Of a stretch of DNA of 64,000 bases, positions 25,802 to 34,868 are shown one piece after another. Positions within the stretch are counted from its first letter, which is position 1. Every line of letters begins with the position of its first letter. The stretch lies in contig CALODS010000004.1 of assembly GCA_942492225.1 (NCBI GenBank), forward strand, positions 1 to 64,000, read 5' to 3'. Both the position numbers and the translations under genes were made by a program. The notes beneath the pieces are model-generated. The model was not told the DNA's origin. It did no database searches and saw nothing but the letters and a program-made list of their open reading frames with translations. The DNA is from JAFGTX01 sp942492225 (GTDB lineage: Bacteria; Bacillota; Clostridia; Peptostreptococcales; Acidaminobacteraceae).

Positions 25802-26752
25802 ATGAAAAAAAGAATGAGTCTATTAATGATGTTAACAATTTTAAGTCTGCTAGTAATAGGATGTAGTAAAGACAATCCACAGGAAAATGTTGATGATGTT
25901 GTTTTGCAAGAAGCGATTCAATTCATTGATGATAGTGGGCGAACAATTGTGCTAGAAAAACCAGCAGAAAAATTAATTAGTTTGTATTCAGTTCATACTG
26001 AAAATCTTTATGCACTTGGAATGGGCGATGTAATTATAGGCGTAGGAACAAGCGATGAATATCCAGCAGAAGTTTTAGAAAAAACACAATATAGTTATAG
26101 AGATGATGCAGAATTAATTATAGCTGCAAATCCAGATGTGTTGATTATTCGATCGATGATTGAAGACCGGTATCCTGATTATATAAAAGCGATTGAAGAT
26201 GCAGGTATTACGGTGGTTAATCTTTATTGTAGTGAGTATGAAGAATTTGATGAATATATGAGTCGATTGGGAATGATTGTAGGAAAAGAAGAGACAGCGA
26301 GAGAATTGGTGAATTCTTTCCATGAGGAAATAGATCGTATTGTAGCGCAAACATCTTCAATATCGCCAAAACAAAGGGCTTATTTTGAAAGTATTGGGCC
26401 AAAATTTAAAACGGCAACACCTGTATCTTTTGCGGGAAAAGCACTAGAAATATTAGGCGTAGACAATATTGCTAAAGATGTTGAATATGATGGATCATCA
26501 AGTGTCATAACGTTTGGTGAAGAAGCCTTACTTGCACGAAGTGCTGATATCGATGTATATATTGCACAAAATGGTGCAATGAATAAGAGTGTATCGTTAG
26601 AAGAAATAAAAAGTAGACCAGGATTTTCATCAATAAAAGCAGTTCAAAATGATAACGTGGTGATTATTGATGAAAAACTGATATCTGGTGCAACTATGAG
26701 ATATTTAGAAGGTTTAAAGGTATTACAAGATGCCATTTATGGGAATGAGTAA
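25802..26752 (+). CDS. btuF: Corrinoid-type ABC binding lipoprotein (BtuF-like)
   Basis: A 316-residue lipoprotein with lipobox LLVIGC. The mature part has the class III binding-protein layout: IQFIDDSGRTIVLEKPAEKL, LISLYSVHTENLYALGMGD, then NPDVLIIRSMIEDRYPDY and IVIIDE-like strands near the end. ATG at 25802 is chosen because GGTGGAGG stands six bases upstream, rather than the ATG at 25787. It completes the importer under riboswitch 1 and resembles the binding protein at 44448, including the SLYSxHTENL motif, so the two importers are probably relatives. Confidence 0.87.
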   Translation: MKKRMSLLMMLTILSLLVIGCSKDNPQENVDDVVLQEAIQFIDDSGRTIVLEKPAEKLISLYSVHTENLYALGMGDVIIGVGTSDEYPAEVLEKTQYSYRDDAELIIAANPDVLIIRSMIEDRYPDYIKAIEDAGITVVNLYCSEYEEFDEYMSRLGMIVGKEETARELVNSFHEEIDRIVAQTSSISPKQRAYFESIGPKFKTATPVSFAGKALEILGVDNIAKDVEYDGSSSVITFGEEALLARSADIDVYIAQNGAMNKSVSLEEIKSRPGFSSIKAVQNDNVVIIDEKLISGATMRYLEGLKVLQDAIYGNE

Positions 26753-26754
26753 AA

Positions 26755-27498
26755 ATGACTTCAATAAGAATTGGTGTGGTATCTGGTGCGCCATCAAAAA
26801 AAAATATCAGAAAAAATTATGACTATATTGTTCAAATGACTAAGACACAACACTTGTGTTCACTCATTTCATTTGGAGAATTATTCTTAATATCTGATAG
26901 GGATGCTCTTGAGGATGAAAATATCTGGGAAGTTTTAAAAATGACTCTTAGTGATATCCAAGCATTGGCTATAAGTACGAAGACAGCTATAGCAGTAGGA
27001 CATCCTTTTAAATTTGAAGATAAATATTTTATTTGTCACAGTGTCTTTATGCCAAATGGTGAAATTGAACGATATAAAAAGGTTCATCTGGGTAAAAACG
27101 AACAACTTTATTTTGAAGCAGGCCACGAAATAAAAGTATTTCATTATGATGGATTTACGTTTGGCATACAACTCTGTATTGATACGCATGTACCTGAAAT
27201 GACGTTGTCGCAAAAACTGAAAGGTGTAGAAATTATACTTGCACCTTTTAATACCCCTTATAGCACGTCACAAAGAATCTGTAATTGGAAAAAATATATA
27301 CCTGCTAGAGCTTATGAATATAATGTTGTTTTACTTTGCCATAATACAGGTGGTGGTATTTTTGCTGTGAATGGTTACGGAGACAGACTATGCGAAGATG
27401 ATGGGATAGCGTCAATGGACATTATAGAAATATCAAAAGAAAAATCATTTAACAAAAAAGTGGATTACTTAAGCTATAGAAGACCAGAACTCTACTAA
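26755..27498 (+). CDS. Nitrilase-superfamily carbon-nitrogen hydrolase in a B12 operon
   Basis: A 247-residue member of the nitrilase/carbon-nitrogen hydrolase family. The catalytic triad can be placed: Glu in ISFGELFLIS (about 43), Lys in ERYKKVHLGKNE (about 111) and Cys in GIQLCIDTHVPE (about 145). The family cleaves amides and nitriles. It begins three bases after the BtuF stop, is the last gene of the riboswitch 1 operon, and is followed by a terminator, so its expression should fall when B12 is plentiful. A role in hydrolysing an amide of imported corrinoids, comparable to CbiZ in purpose but not in family, is an attractive inference without proof. Confidence 0.82.
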   Translation: MTSIRIGVVSGAPSKKNIRKNYDYIVQMTKTQHLCSLISFGELFLISDRDALEDENIWEVLKMTLSDIQALAISTKTAIAVGHPFKFEDKYFICHSVFMPNGEIERYKKVHLGKNEQLYFEAGHEIKVFHYDGFTFGIQLCIDTHVPEMTLSQKLKGVEIILAPFNTPYSTSQRICNWKKYIPARAYEYNVVLLCHNTGGGIFAVNGYGDRLCEDDGIASMDIIEISKEKSFNKKVDYLSYRRPELY

Positions 27499-27499
27499 A

Positions 27500-27539
27500 A
27501 AAAGGACTGTATTGATCAATTGATTGGTACAGTCCTTTT
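27500..27539. terminator. Bidirectional terminator
   Basis: AAAAGGACTGTA (27500-27511) pairs with TACAGTCCTTTT (27528-27539). It lies between the convergent nitrilase and peptidase genes. Confidence 0.88.
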
Positions 27540-27559
27540 GATTCATGAAGTTATTTTAC

Positions 27560-28594
27560 TTAGGCAGTTATATAGAGATAAATAAGTTTGATGGTATTTT
27601 CTAAAGCATCAAAATGTGTTCTTTCTAAGCCGTGAGAAGCATGGACACCTGGTCCGATAAGTGCGCCTTTTATGTTGTTGCCTCCTCTAAGAGCGGCACC
27701 GACATCAGATCCATACATAGGATAGATATCAATTGCATATTTTAGAGATGCTTCTTTGCTGAGTTTAACAAGTTGGTTAACCATATGGTAGTCATATGGA
27801 CCGCCTGAATCTTTTGCACAAATAGAGACATCGTGCTCAGTACAGTTTAAATCTAGACCAATACAGCCCATATCTACAGCCAATAACTCCGTAATATCCG
27901 CTGGAATATAAGAAGCACCATGTCCAACTTCTTCGTATGTTGTTATGATGAGTTTAGTATTGTACGATGGCGTAATATCTTGTTCTTTCATAAATTGAAG
28001 CATAGAAAGTAAACAAGCGACGCTTCCTTTGTCATCGATAAATCGAGATTTCAGATAGCCACTATCTGTGACCGTTGTTCTTGGATCAATAAAAATGAAA
28101 TCACCAGAACAGATGCCTAACTTTTCAACATCTTCTTTTGATGAGACCACTTCATCTAATCGAATTTCCATAGTATCTGGTTTTCTTGATAAAGTAGCGC
28201 TTTCAGGGTGGACGTGAGCGGCTGCTGCCTCGCTTAGAATTGTTCCTGAATAAATCTTTCCTTCGCGCGTTCTAACATGACAAAATTCACTGTCTAAAGT
28301 TGGTGCAATAGGGCCACCAACAAGCGTGAATTTAAGTGTTCCATGTGAAGTTATAGAACGAACCATTGCACCAAGTGTATCGACATGGGCAGAAAGTCCA
28401 ATTGTTTTCTCATTGCTTTTTCCAGGCACAGTAATGATGCCACATCCCTTTACAGTGGTTTCAAAAGAATAACCTAATTGAACGACCTTTTTTTCTATCA
28501 TGGACATAATATCAAAACAAAAACCACTTGGACTATGGAATGCAAGCAGTTCTTTTGCTGTATCAAAAACAACGTCTTTATTAATTTGAATCAT
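27560..28594 (-). CDS. M42-family metallopeptidase
   Basis: A 344-residue zinc/cobalt aminopeptidase of family M42 (FrvX/PepA-like glutamyl aminopeptidase group). Metal ligands and catalytic residues are seen in IGLSAHVDTLGAM (His, Asp), SRFIDDKGSV (bridging Asp), TTYEEVGHGA (Glu pair) and GPGVHASHGLERTH (final His). It removes N-terminal residues from peptides as a large cytosolic complex. GGAGGTATCATT precedes the ATG. It is a single gene on the minus strand, divergent from the riboswitch 2 operon. Confidence 0.88.
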   Translation of the reverse strand: MIQINKDVVFDTAKELLAFHSPSGFCFDIMSMIEKKVVQLGYSFETTVKGCGIITVPGKSNEKTIGLSAHVDTLGAMVRSITSHGTLKFTLVGGPIAPTLDSEFCHVRTREGKIYSGTILSEAAAAHVHPESATLSRKPDTMEIRLDEVVSSKEDVEKLGICSGDFIFIDPRTTVTDSGYLKSRFIDDKGSVACLLSMLQFMKEQDITPSYNTKLIITTYEEVGHGASYIPADITELLAVDMGCIGLDLNCTEHDVSICAKDSGGPYDYHMVNQLVKLSKEASLKYAIDIYPMYGSDVGAALRGGNNIKGALIGPGVHASHGLERTHFDALENTIKLIYLYITA

Positions 28595-28690
28595 AATGAT
28601 ACCTCCTAAATTTTCAATTATACAAAACTTATTCTACTGATACTGATATCATAACCCATTTGTAGATGAAAATAAACTATAAAGTGGGGG

Positions 28691-28719
28691 TTGTTCTTTG
28701 AGTCCTGCCATGGTAGGAT
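28691..28719 (+). promoter_or_regulatory. Putative promoter of riboswitch operon 2, overlapping a palindrome
   Basis: TTGTTC (28691-28696), a 17-base spacer and TAGGAT (28714-28719). The 16-base near-palindrome TCCTGCCATGGTAGGA (28703-28718) overlaps the spacer and -10 box and could be an operator. Confidence 0.4.
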
Positions 28720-28743
28720 ATAGAAGAATTGAATATAGTGCTT

Positions 28744-28936
28744 ATTGGTGTGACGTTTTACGTTACTTAAAAGGGAAGTTTGGTGAAATTCCAACACGGT
28801 CCCGCCACTGTAAAGTATAGATATAAATCAAAAACCACTGTACGCTGTATGGGAAGGTGATTTGTATTGTTATGACTAAGTCAGGAGACCTGCCAATGAG
28901 ATCGATACTGTTATACTCACGAGGATGAGGAGGTGT
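28744..28936 (+). ncRNA. Cobalamin riboswitch 2 (upstream of sucCD)
   Basis: The aptamer landmarks are clear: GGGAAGTTTGGTGAAATTCC, then ACACGGTCCCGCCACTGTAA (the B12 box in its CGGTCCCGCCACTG form), the optional arm ACCACTGTACG...GGGAAGGTGA, and AAGTCAGGAGACCTGCC (28878-28894). Two terminators follow before sucC. The box differs from the GCCCCCGCTACTG form of the other three riboswitches in the window, so this copy is not a recent duplicate. Confidence 0.93.
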
Positions 28937-28937
28937 T

Positions 28938-29030
28938 ATGACGATAGTAAATCTATTGAAATTAATGACGCCCTTCTTAGAAATAAGAAGGGCTTTTTTT
29001 AAACCAGCGTATGCTGGTTTATTTTTTTGA
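28938..29030 (+). CDS. Possible 30-codon leader peptide across the riboswitch 2 terminators
   Basis: ATG at 28938 stands four bases behind a perfect AGGAGG and opens a 30-residue frame (MTIVNLLKLMTPFLEIRRAF and on) that passes through both terminator hairpins and stops in the second T-run at 29030. A ribosome translating it would melt both hairpins. It may instead be chance, since the hairpins fix half the codons. No similar protein is known to me. Confidence 0.35.
   Translation: MTIVNLLKLMTPFLEIRRAFFKPAYAGLFF
28970..29000 (+). terminator. First terminator after riboswitch 2
   Basis: GCCCTTCTT (28970-28978) pairs with AAGAAGGGC (28985-28993), followed by seven T. Confidence 0.9.
29001..29028 (+). 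terminator. Second, tandem terminator after riboswitch 2
   Basis: AAACCAGC-GTAT-GCTGGTTT (29001-29020) is followed by ATTTTTTT. It begins directly where the first terminator's T-run ends, giving an unusually tight off-state. Confidence 0.88.
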
Positions 29031-29054
29031 TAAAAAATCACGAGGAGGAACTTT

Positions 29055-30215
29055 ATGAAAATACATGAATATCAAGGAAAACAATTACTAAGAGATTACG
29101 ACATTCCAGTTCCAAGGGGTAGAGTTGCATTTAGTGTTGATGAAGCCGTTAAAACGAGTAAGCGGTTAGCATCTAATGTAAGTATCATAAAAGCGCAGAT
29201 TCATGCTGGTGGAAGAGGTAATGCTGGTGGTATCAGAATGGCAAAATCTCTTGATGAAGTAGCCCGCTATGCCCAAGAGATATTGGGTATGACACTTAAA
29301 ACACATCAAACGGGTCCAGAAGGTCAACGAGTCACAAGATTATTAATTGAAGAAGGTTGTCAAATAAAAAAAGAATATTACTTAGGATTCGTTCTTGATA
29401 GAAAATATAGTCAAATTGCCTTAATGGCATCTACTGAGGGTGGCGTTGATATTGAAACGATTGCTATTGATTCCCCTGAAAAAATCATTAAAGTATTAAT
29501 TCATCCTCATTTAGGACTAACATCATTTCAAAGTAGAAAAGTAGCAAAAGCTTTGAAACTTCCAGATGAAATAACAGATGAAGCGGTGAGAATATTTCAA
29601 AAATTATACCAATTATATATTGAGAATGATTGTACGATTGTAGAAATAAATCCATTGGTATTAACTAAAGAACATCAATTAATGGCCTTAGATGTGAAAA
29701 TAAATGTTGATGTAAATGCACTCTATAGAAATCCTAACATTAGGACATTAAGAGATTTATCAGAGGAAGATGCAAAAGAAATTCAAGCGTCAAAACACGA
29801 TTTGTCATATATTTCACTTGGAGGGCGGATTGGTTGCATGGTTAATGGCGCTGGACTTGCGATGGCAACCATGGATATTATCAAGTATTATGGAGGATCA
29901 CCAGCTAATTTTCTTGATGTTGGAGGAAGTGCTAATTCAGAAAAAGTAAAAGAAGCTTTCAAAATTATCTGTTCTAATACTCAAGTAAAAGGAATTTATA
30001 TTAATATATTTGGTGGGATTATGAAATGTGATGTGATCGCTGAAGGCGTAATTAAAGCGGCAAAAGAAATTAAACTAAGTTTACCATTAGTGGTGAGGTT
30101 GGAAGGCACAAATGTTGATAAAGGAAAATTATTATTAGAAAAATCAGGATTAAATATTATAGTTGCAGATTCAATGGCAGATGGTGCATACAAAGTAGTT
30201 GATTTAACAAAATAG
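29055..30215 (+). CDS. sucC: Succinyl-CoA synthetase beta subunit
   Basis: A 386-residue ATP-grasp subunit of succinate-CoA ligase. [20 protein letters not shown] is the classic N-terminus; [17 protein letters not shown] binds nucleotide, [10 protein letters not shown] and [17 protein letters not shown] are conserved, and VDVGGSAN-like [17 protein letters not shown] and [15 protein letters not shown] complete the fold. It forms succinyl-CoA from succinate, CoA and ATP or GTP together with the alpha subunit encoded nine bases downstream. GAGGAGG precedes the ATG. The surprise is its control by a cobalamin riboswitch. Confidence 0.93.
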   Translation: MKIHEYQGKQLLRDYDIPVPRGRVAFSVDEAVKTSKRLASNVSIIKAQIHAGGRGNAGGIRMAKSLDEVARYAQEILGMTLKTHQTGPEGQRVTRLLIEEGCQIKKEYYLGFVLDRKYSQIALMASTEGGVDIETIAIDSPEKIIKVLIHPHLGLTSFQSRKVAKALKLPDEITDEAVRIFQKLYQLYIENDCTIVEINPLVLTKEHQLMALDVKINVDVNALYRNPNIRTLRDLSEEDAKEIQASKHDLSYISLGGRIGCMVNGAGLAMATMDIIKYYGGSPANFLDVGGSANSEKVKEAFKIICSNTQVKGIYINIFGGIMKCDVIAEGVIKAAKEIKLSLPLVVRLEGTNVDKGKLLLEKSGLNIIVADSMADGAYKVVDLTK

Positions 30216-30223
30216 GAGGTCTT

Positions 30224-31141
30224 ATGAGCATTTATGTTAATAAAGAGACAAAAGTGATTGTTCAAGGTATTACGGGAAAAACAGCAAGATTTCATACAAA
30301 AGAAATGTTGGCCTATGGTACACAAATTGTAGGTGGCACGTCTCCTGGTAAAGGTGGTGAAACGGTTGAAGGTATACCTGTATTTTCTTCTGTTGAAGAG
30401 GTTGTAAATGCAACTGGTGCGACAACTTCAATCATCTTTGTTCCTGCAAAGTATGCTGCTGAGGCAATTATTGAAGCAGTTGCTGCAGAATTGAAATTAG
30501 TGGTGTGTATTACAGAATATATTCCAGTAATGGATATGATTAAGGTAAAAAGTTTTATGAGTGACAAGCAAACACGATTAATAGGGCCTAATTGTCCTGG
30601 TATTATTACACCTGGTGAAACAAAAATTGGTATTATGCCAGGATATATTCATAAAAAGGGTTGTATCGGAATTGTTTCAAGGTCGGGAACGTTGACATAC
30701 GAAGCAGTACATCAAATTGGACAGTATGGACTTGGACAATCAACGGCTATTGGTATTGGTGGTGATCCGATTATTGGAACGGGATTTATAGATACGTTAG
30801 AAGCGTTCAATCAAGATGATGATACGAAAGCAGTTATTTTAATTGGTGAAATCGGTGGCGATGCAGAAGAAGAAGCTGCACATTGGATTAAGAGAAATAT
30901 GAGCAAACCAGTTGTCGGATTTATAAGTGGCAAGACGGCACCCAATGATAAACGAATGGGACATGCAGGTGCAATTATTTCGGGCGGAAAAGGAACTGCA
31001 GAAGAAAAAATAAAGGTGATGAAAAGTTGTGGCATACGCATGTTGCAATTAAGTCCATCTTTAATTGGTTTAACGCTTGTTGAGGAATTATTAGATAAAG
31101 ATCTTTGGGGAATGGACGTCAAACCTCAAAAGATTCAGTGA
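30224..31141 (+). CDS. sucD: Succinyl-CoA synthetase alpha subunit
   Basis: A 305-residue CoA-binding subunit. [19 protein letters not shown] and GGTSPGKGG start the CoA-binding domain. [20 protein letters not shown] and [14 protein letters not shown] are typical. The phosphorylated histidine lies in [11 protein letters not shown] (about 247). It follows sucC with AGGAGG in the gap and is followed after 11 bases by an unknown gene, so all three share the riboswitch 2 transcript. All active-site elements look intact. Confidence 0.93.
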   Translation: MSIYVNKETKVIVQGITGKTARFHTKEMLAYGTQIVGGTSPGKGGETVEGIPVFSSVEEVVNATGATTSIIFVPAKYAAEAIIEAVAAELKLVVCITEYIPVMDMIKVKSFMSDKQTRLIGPNCPGIITPGETKIGIMPGYIHKKGCIGIVSRSGTLTYEAVHQIGQYGLGQSTAIGIGGDPIIGTGFIDTLEAFNQDDDTKAVILIGEIGGDAEEEAAHWIKRNMSKPVVGFISGKTAPNDKRMGHAGAIISGGKGTAEEKIKVMKSCGIRMLQLSPSLIGLTLVEELLDKDLWGMDVKPQKIQ

Positions 31142-31152
31142 GGAGCTAGCAT

Positions 31153-31605
31153 ATGAATAGTGACACAAACAACATTTATAAAGTTTTATTAGACTGTCAT
31201 TTGGCTAATTTATATAGCTTTTATTTCAAGTTATTTAAATATGAAAAAATAGTAAGAATAAATATGAATAAAGACATTTCATGTATTGTAAATTATGTAA
31301 TAGGTGTATTGAATGATGCTATCTTTACAGGAGAAAAAGTTTATCCTGTCATTGGAGAGATGCCAGAATTATCCGTAAATTATTTAACAAATCGTTCAAT
31401 TATAAAACATAAAATAAGTGAAACGTTAAAAACAAATGAATTATTACAAGCAATAAGGGAAGATCATAATTCTATTGAAAAAACATTGCAATTAACTATT
31501 CATTATTCAGAAACGCTTAAATTACGAGAAGAATCTATATATCTAAGTGAAACCCATAGTGATATTGAGTGCGCATTTAAAGAATTAGAAGTAGGTATCC
31601 AATAA
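31153..31605 (+). CDS. Unknown 150-residue protein, third gene of the B12-controlled sucCD operon
   Basis: I do not recognise this protein. It is soluble and mostly helical, beginning MNSDTNNIYKVLLDCHLANL. It contains a short hydrophobic stretch CIVNYVIGVLND and a C-terminal half rich in Glu and Lys that may form a coiled coil (LQAIREDHNSIEKTLQLTIH). There are cysteines in LLDCHL, ISCIVN and IECAF but no CxxC pair. AGGAGC precedes the ATG. It lies 11 bases after sucD and just before the next promoter, so it is part of the B12-repressed operon. A regulatory or accessory role in succinyl-CoA or corrinoid metabolism is only a guess. Confidence 0.6.
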   Translation: MNSDTNNIYKVLLDCHLANLYSFYFKLFKYEKIVRINMNKDISCIVNYVIGVLNDAIFTGEKVYPVIGEMPELSVNYLTNRSIIKHKISETLKTNELLQAIREDHNSIEKTLQLTIHYSETLKLREESIYLSETHSDIECAFKELEVGIQ

Positions 31606-31608
31606 GGT

Positions 31609-31637
31609 TTGACACTATATATAGTATGGTGTAAAAT
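31609..31637 (+). promoter_or_regulatory. Promoter of riboswitch operon 3 (nrdDG)
   Basis: A consensus TTGACA (31609-31614), exactly 17 bases and TAAAAT (31632-31637), about 20 bases before the aptamer. Confidence 0.8.
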
Positions 31638-31651
31638 ATAAGCAACTACAT

Positions 31652-31842
31652 ATTGCGTTTTAGGTGCCGTAATGGATAATAGGGAAAGAGGTTAAATGCC
31701 TCTACAGCCCCCGCTACTGTAAGTGAGGATGAAATCTTATAAACCACTGTCATATGATGGGAAGGTAAGAAAGTAAATTGAATCACAAGTCAGGAAACCT
31801 GCCTAAAGACGATATCAGACTTCGGTGGGAAGTACGAATGAT
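31652..31842 (+). ncRNA. Cobalamin riboswitch 3 (upstream of nrdDG)
   Basis: The landmarks are AGGTGCC...ATAGGGAAAGAGGTTAAATGCC, CTACAGCCCCCGCTACTGTAA (31702-31722), the side arm ACCACTGTCATATGATGGGAAGG, AAGTCAGGAAACCTGCC (31787-31803), and the 3' part ACTTCGGTGGGAAG. A terminator follows. Placing a B12-independent ribonucleotide reductase under a B12 riboswitch is an established theme, seen also with class I and III enzymes in other bacteria. Confidence 0.94.
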
Positions 31843-31868
31843 TCTAAAGAACATTTTTTAAACATTTT

Positions 31869-31898
31869 ATGAGCCTACAATAAGTAGGCTCATTTTTA
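31869..31898 (+). terminator. Riboswitch 3 terminator
   Basis: ATGAGCCTAC-AATAA-GTAGGCTCAT (31869-31893) followed by TTTT: a 10-bp perfect stem. Confidence 0.9.
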
Positions 31899-31980
31899 GT
31901 TTAAAGACAAGTGTTGATCTAAATGGTCTAATTGATGACAATCCCATAGAAGATAAACTATAAAATAGGGAGTGACTAAC

Positions 31981-34085
31981 TTGATTACAAGTGTTAGAAA
32001 GAGAAGTGGCGAAATAGTACCTTTTAAGGACATAAAAATTGCGCGAGCAATATTTAAAGCGGCAAAAGCCTGTGGAGGTTCAGATTATGATATCTCTAGA
32101 GATTTATCTGAAATTGTTATAAACAAAATAAATGAGAGATTTACTAATCCAGTGGATATAGAAGATATCCAAGATACCGTGGAAAAAGTCTTGGTGGAAA
32201 GTGGTAAAGCACAGACAGCAAAACGTTACATACTTTATAGGCATCAGCGTATGGAGGCACGAAAGAAAAATTCACTCATTGGTGCAACTATTGACTTAAT
32301 GAACAACTACTTAGAGGATAAGGACTGGCAAGTAAAAGAAAATGCTAATAGCTCAGAAAAATCAGTAATGGCACTTTATAATTACACGCGCGAAGAATTT
32401 GTAAAACTTTATTGGTTAAATGAACTTTATCCAGTTGAAGTAGCTAACGCACACGAAAGTGGTGAAATTCATATTCATGACTTAGGTTTCTTAGGACCAT
32501 ATTGTTCTGGTTGGGATTTGGGACAACTTATTAAAGATGGGCTTGTGGGCCTGAAACAATCAAGTGCAACCTACAAAACATTTATCAACTTTACTTGGAC
32601 AAATAGCAAATAGTATTTTTGCGACACAATTGGAAAATGCAGGCGCACAAGCATTTTCATCGTTCGATACTTATTTGGCACCCTTTGTACATTATGATCA
32701 ATTAAGTTATTCAGAATTAAAGAGAATGATGAAATCCTTTATTTTTGAAGTGAATATGCCCATGCGTATTGGTGGTCAGAGTCCCTTTTCAAATGTAACC
32801 TTTGATTTGACTTGTCCAAAAACGTTATGTGGATTGCCAGTTATTATTGGTGGGCAAGTGACTAAGGATACCTATGGTAATTTTCAAAAAGAAATGGACA
32901 TGGTGAACAGAGCTTTTGTTGAAGCAATGACAGAAGGTGATGCTGAGGGCAGGTTATTTACTTTTCCGATACCAACATTAAATGTAGATGAACAGTTTCC
33001 TTGGGAAAGCGAAACCGTAGGTTACTGGATGGCATTAACCGTAAAATTTGGAACACCTTATTTTGCTAATTTTGTAAACTCCGATTTGTCGCCAGAAGAT
33101 GCACGGTCGATGTGTTGTCGATTGAGACTTGATAACAGAGAGTTGATAAAACGAGGTGGCGGATTATTTGGTTCAAATCCATTAACGGGTAGTACAGGAG
33201 TTGTTACGTTAAATCTACCTAGAATTGGTTATAAATCTCGCACGAAAGAACAGTTTTATAAACTTTTAGATAGAAGTATTGATATTGCTGTTGAATCATT
33301 AGAACTAAAGCGTAAACTTTTAGAAAAATGGACAGAACAAGGATTGTATCCCTATTGTCGTCATTATTTACGGCATATAAAGAAGGGGACAGGGTATTAC
33401 TGGACAAATCATTTTTCGACAATTGGATTGGTTGGTATGAATGAAGCGATACTAAACTTTATGGAAAAAGACATTTCATCTGAAAAAGGATTGAAATTTA
33501 GTTTAGAATTAATGGATTACTTACGAAAGAGAATGAGTGATATTCAAGAAGAAACAGGAAATCTCTATAACCTAGAAGCGACACCAGCGGAATCTACAGC
33601 TTATAGATTGGCTTTAAAAGATAGAAAACTATATCCTGAAATTAAAACTCAGGGAACTATTGAAACACCGTATTATACAAATTCAAGTCAACTTCCGTCA
33701 GATTACACATCAGATATTTTTGAGGTGTTAGAATTGCAAGATGAGTTACAATCAAAATATACAGGTGGGACGGTATTACATCTCTATACAGCAGATAAAA
33801 TAGAAGATCCCAATGCTGTATCAAATTTAATTAGCAAAATATTTAAACGTTTTGAGTTGCCTTATGTATCATATACACCAACATTTTCTCATTGTTCGGC
33901 GCATGGTTACTTCAAAGGTGAGCTTTGGGAATGTCCAATTTGCGAGCAAGCTTTAGATGTTTACAGCCGAGTTTGGGGTTGGATATTACAGACCGGTTAA
34001 GCATTACAATCAAGGTAAAATACAAGAGTTTCAAGATCGTATAAAATTTAATTTCCAAGAGGAATCGGATGAGGTGATAAGATGA
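31981..34085 (+). pseudogene. nrdD: Anaerobic (class III) ribonucleoside-triphosphate reductase, twice frameshifted
   Basis: The class III reductase makes deoxynucleotides without B12. TTG at 31981 behind AGGGAGTG gives ITSVRKRSGEIVPF, an ATP-cone N-terminus. HESGEIHIHDLGF, AGAQAFSSFDTYLAPF and NPLTGSTGVVTLNLPRIG are family motifs, and the zinc cysteines lie in FSHCSAHGYF and WECPICEQ. Two breaks are seen. One extra base in GCAACC (about 32566-32570) separates GLKQSSA from PTKHLSTLLGQ. Near 33974-33980 an apparent TGGG insertion between two GTT codons throws the frame just before the glycyl-radical motif; the other frame reads GYYRPVKHYNQGK and stops at 34085, overlapping nrdG as ATGA. As written the enzyme lacks its essential glycine. 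Sequence error or real inactivation cannot be told apart here. Confidence 0.85.
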
Positions 34086-34765
34086 AAATAAATTATATGA
34101 TAGGCAGCTCGTTTATAGACTATCCTAAAGAGATATCGGCTGTTGTTTTTACAAAGGGATGTAATATGAATTGTCCATATTGTCATAATAGAAATCTTGA
34201 AGAAAGAGAATTGTTTATCAATGAAGAGGATGTCCTTCTATTTTTAAAGAAGAGGAAAGGTCTTGTTGATGCGATCACAATCAGTGGGGGAGAACCCACT
34301 TTACATAAAGGACTTGTTGAATTTTGTAGAAAGCTAAAAAAAATTTCAGTTAAAATTAAACTAGACACTAATGGAACAAATCCGAAAGTATTAACTCAGC
34401 TAATTAATGAAAGTTTAATCGATTATGTAGCAATGGATATTAAAGCTGCACCCTATAAGTATAGAACTATGTGTGGGTTATCGTTTATTGATGTTGAAGA
34501 AAGTATAGAAATAGTAAAAAAAGCTAAGGCCTTTGAGTTTCGCACAACACTTTATCCAACCATTACGGAAGAAGATATTCAAATGATAAAAGAATGGATT
34601 GATACAGATCACTATTATTTACAACAATATCGCCCAAATAGTAAAAATGATATAAAAGCTTATCCAGATAAAATCGTATCTACTTTTGGACAAAATATTG
34701 GACTGATGGTTCGCGGATTGAGTACCGTTGATACCATTTATAATGGAAATGAAATTGACACCTAA
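34082..34765 (+). CDS. nrdG: Anaerobic ribonucleotide reductase activating protein (radical SAM)
   Basis: A 227-residue radical-SAM activase of the NrdG2 type. The cluster motif CNMNCPYC has Cys at about 27, 31 and 34. ISGGEPTLHKGL and KLDTNGTNP are the SAM-binding and strand motifs of the fold. It generates the glycyl radical on NrdD using SAM and an iron-sulfur cluster. Its ATG at 34082 overlaps the stop of the repaired nrdD frame (ATGA), and GAGGTG precedes it, indicating coupled synthesis. The frame is intact although its partner is broken as written. Confidence 0.9.
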   Translation: MKINYMIGSSFIDYPKEISAVVFTKGCNMNCPYCHNRNLEERELFINEEDVLLFLKKRKGLVDAITISGGEPTLHKGLVEFCRKLKKISVKIKLDTNGTNPKVLTQLINESLIDYVAMDIKAAPYKYRTMCGLSFIDVEESIEIVKKAKAFEFRTTLYPTITEEDIQMIKEWIDTDHYYLQQYRPNSKNDIKAYPDKIVSTFGQNIGLMVRGLSTVDTIYNGNEIDT

Positions 34766-34868
34766 GAGTATAAGAACTATAATTTCTATGACTAATAAGA
34801 TATTGTTTAACTAAAGAGTATATTTGAGAGACGAGTTGTATACTAATATAGATAAATGGAGTAGAAAT

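Noticed and set aside
32560..32575. Programmed ribosomal frameshifting in nrdD
   Set aside because: There is no slippery heptamer or downstream stem at the site, and a second unrelated break occurs near 33975; error or mutation is simpler.
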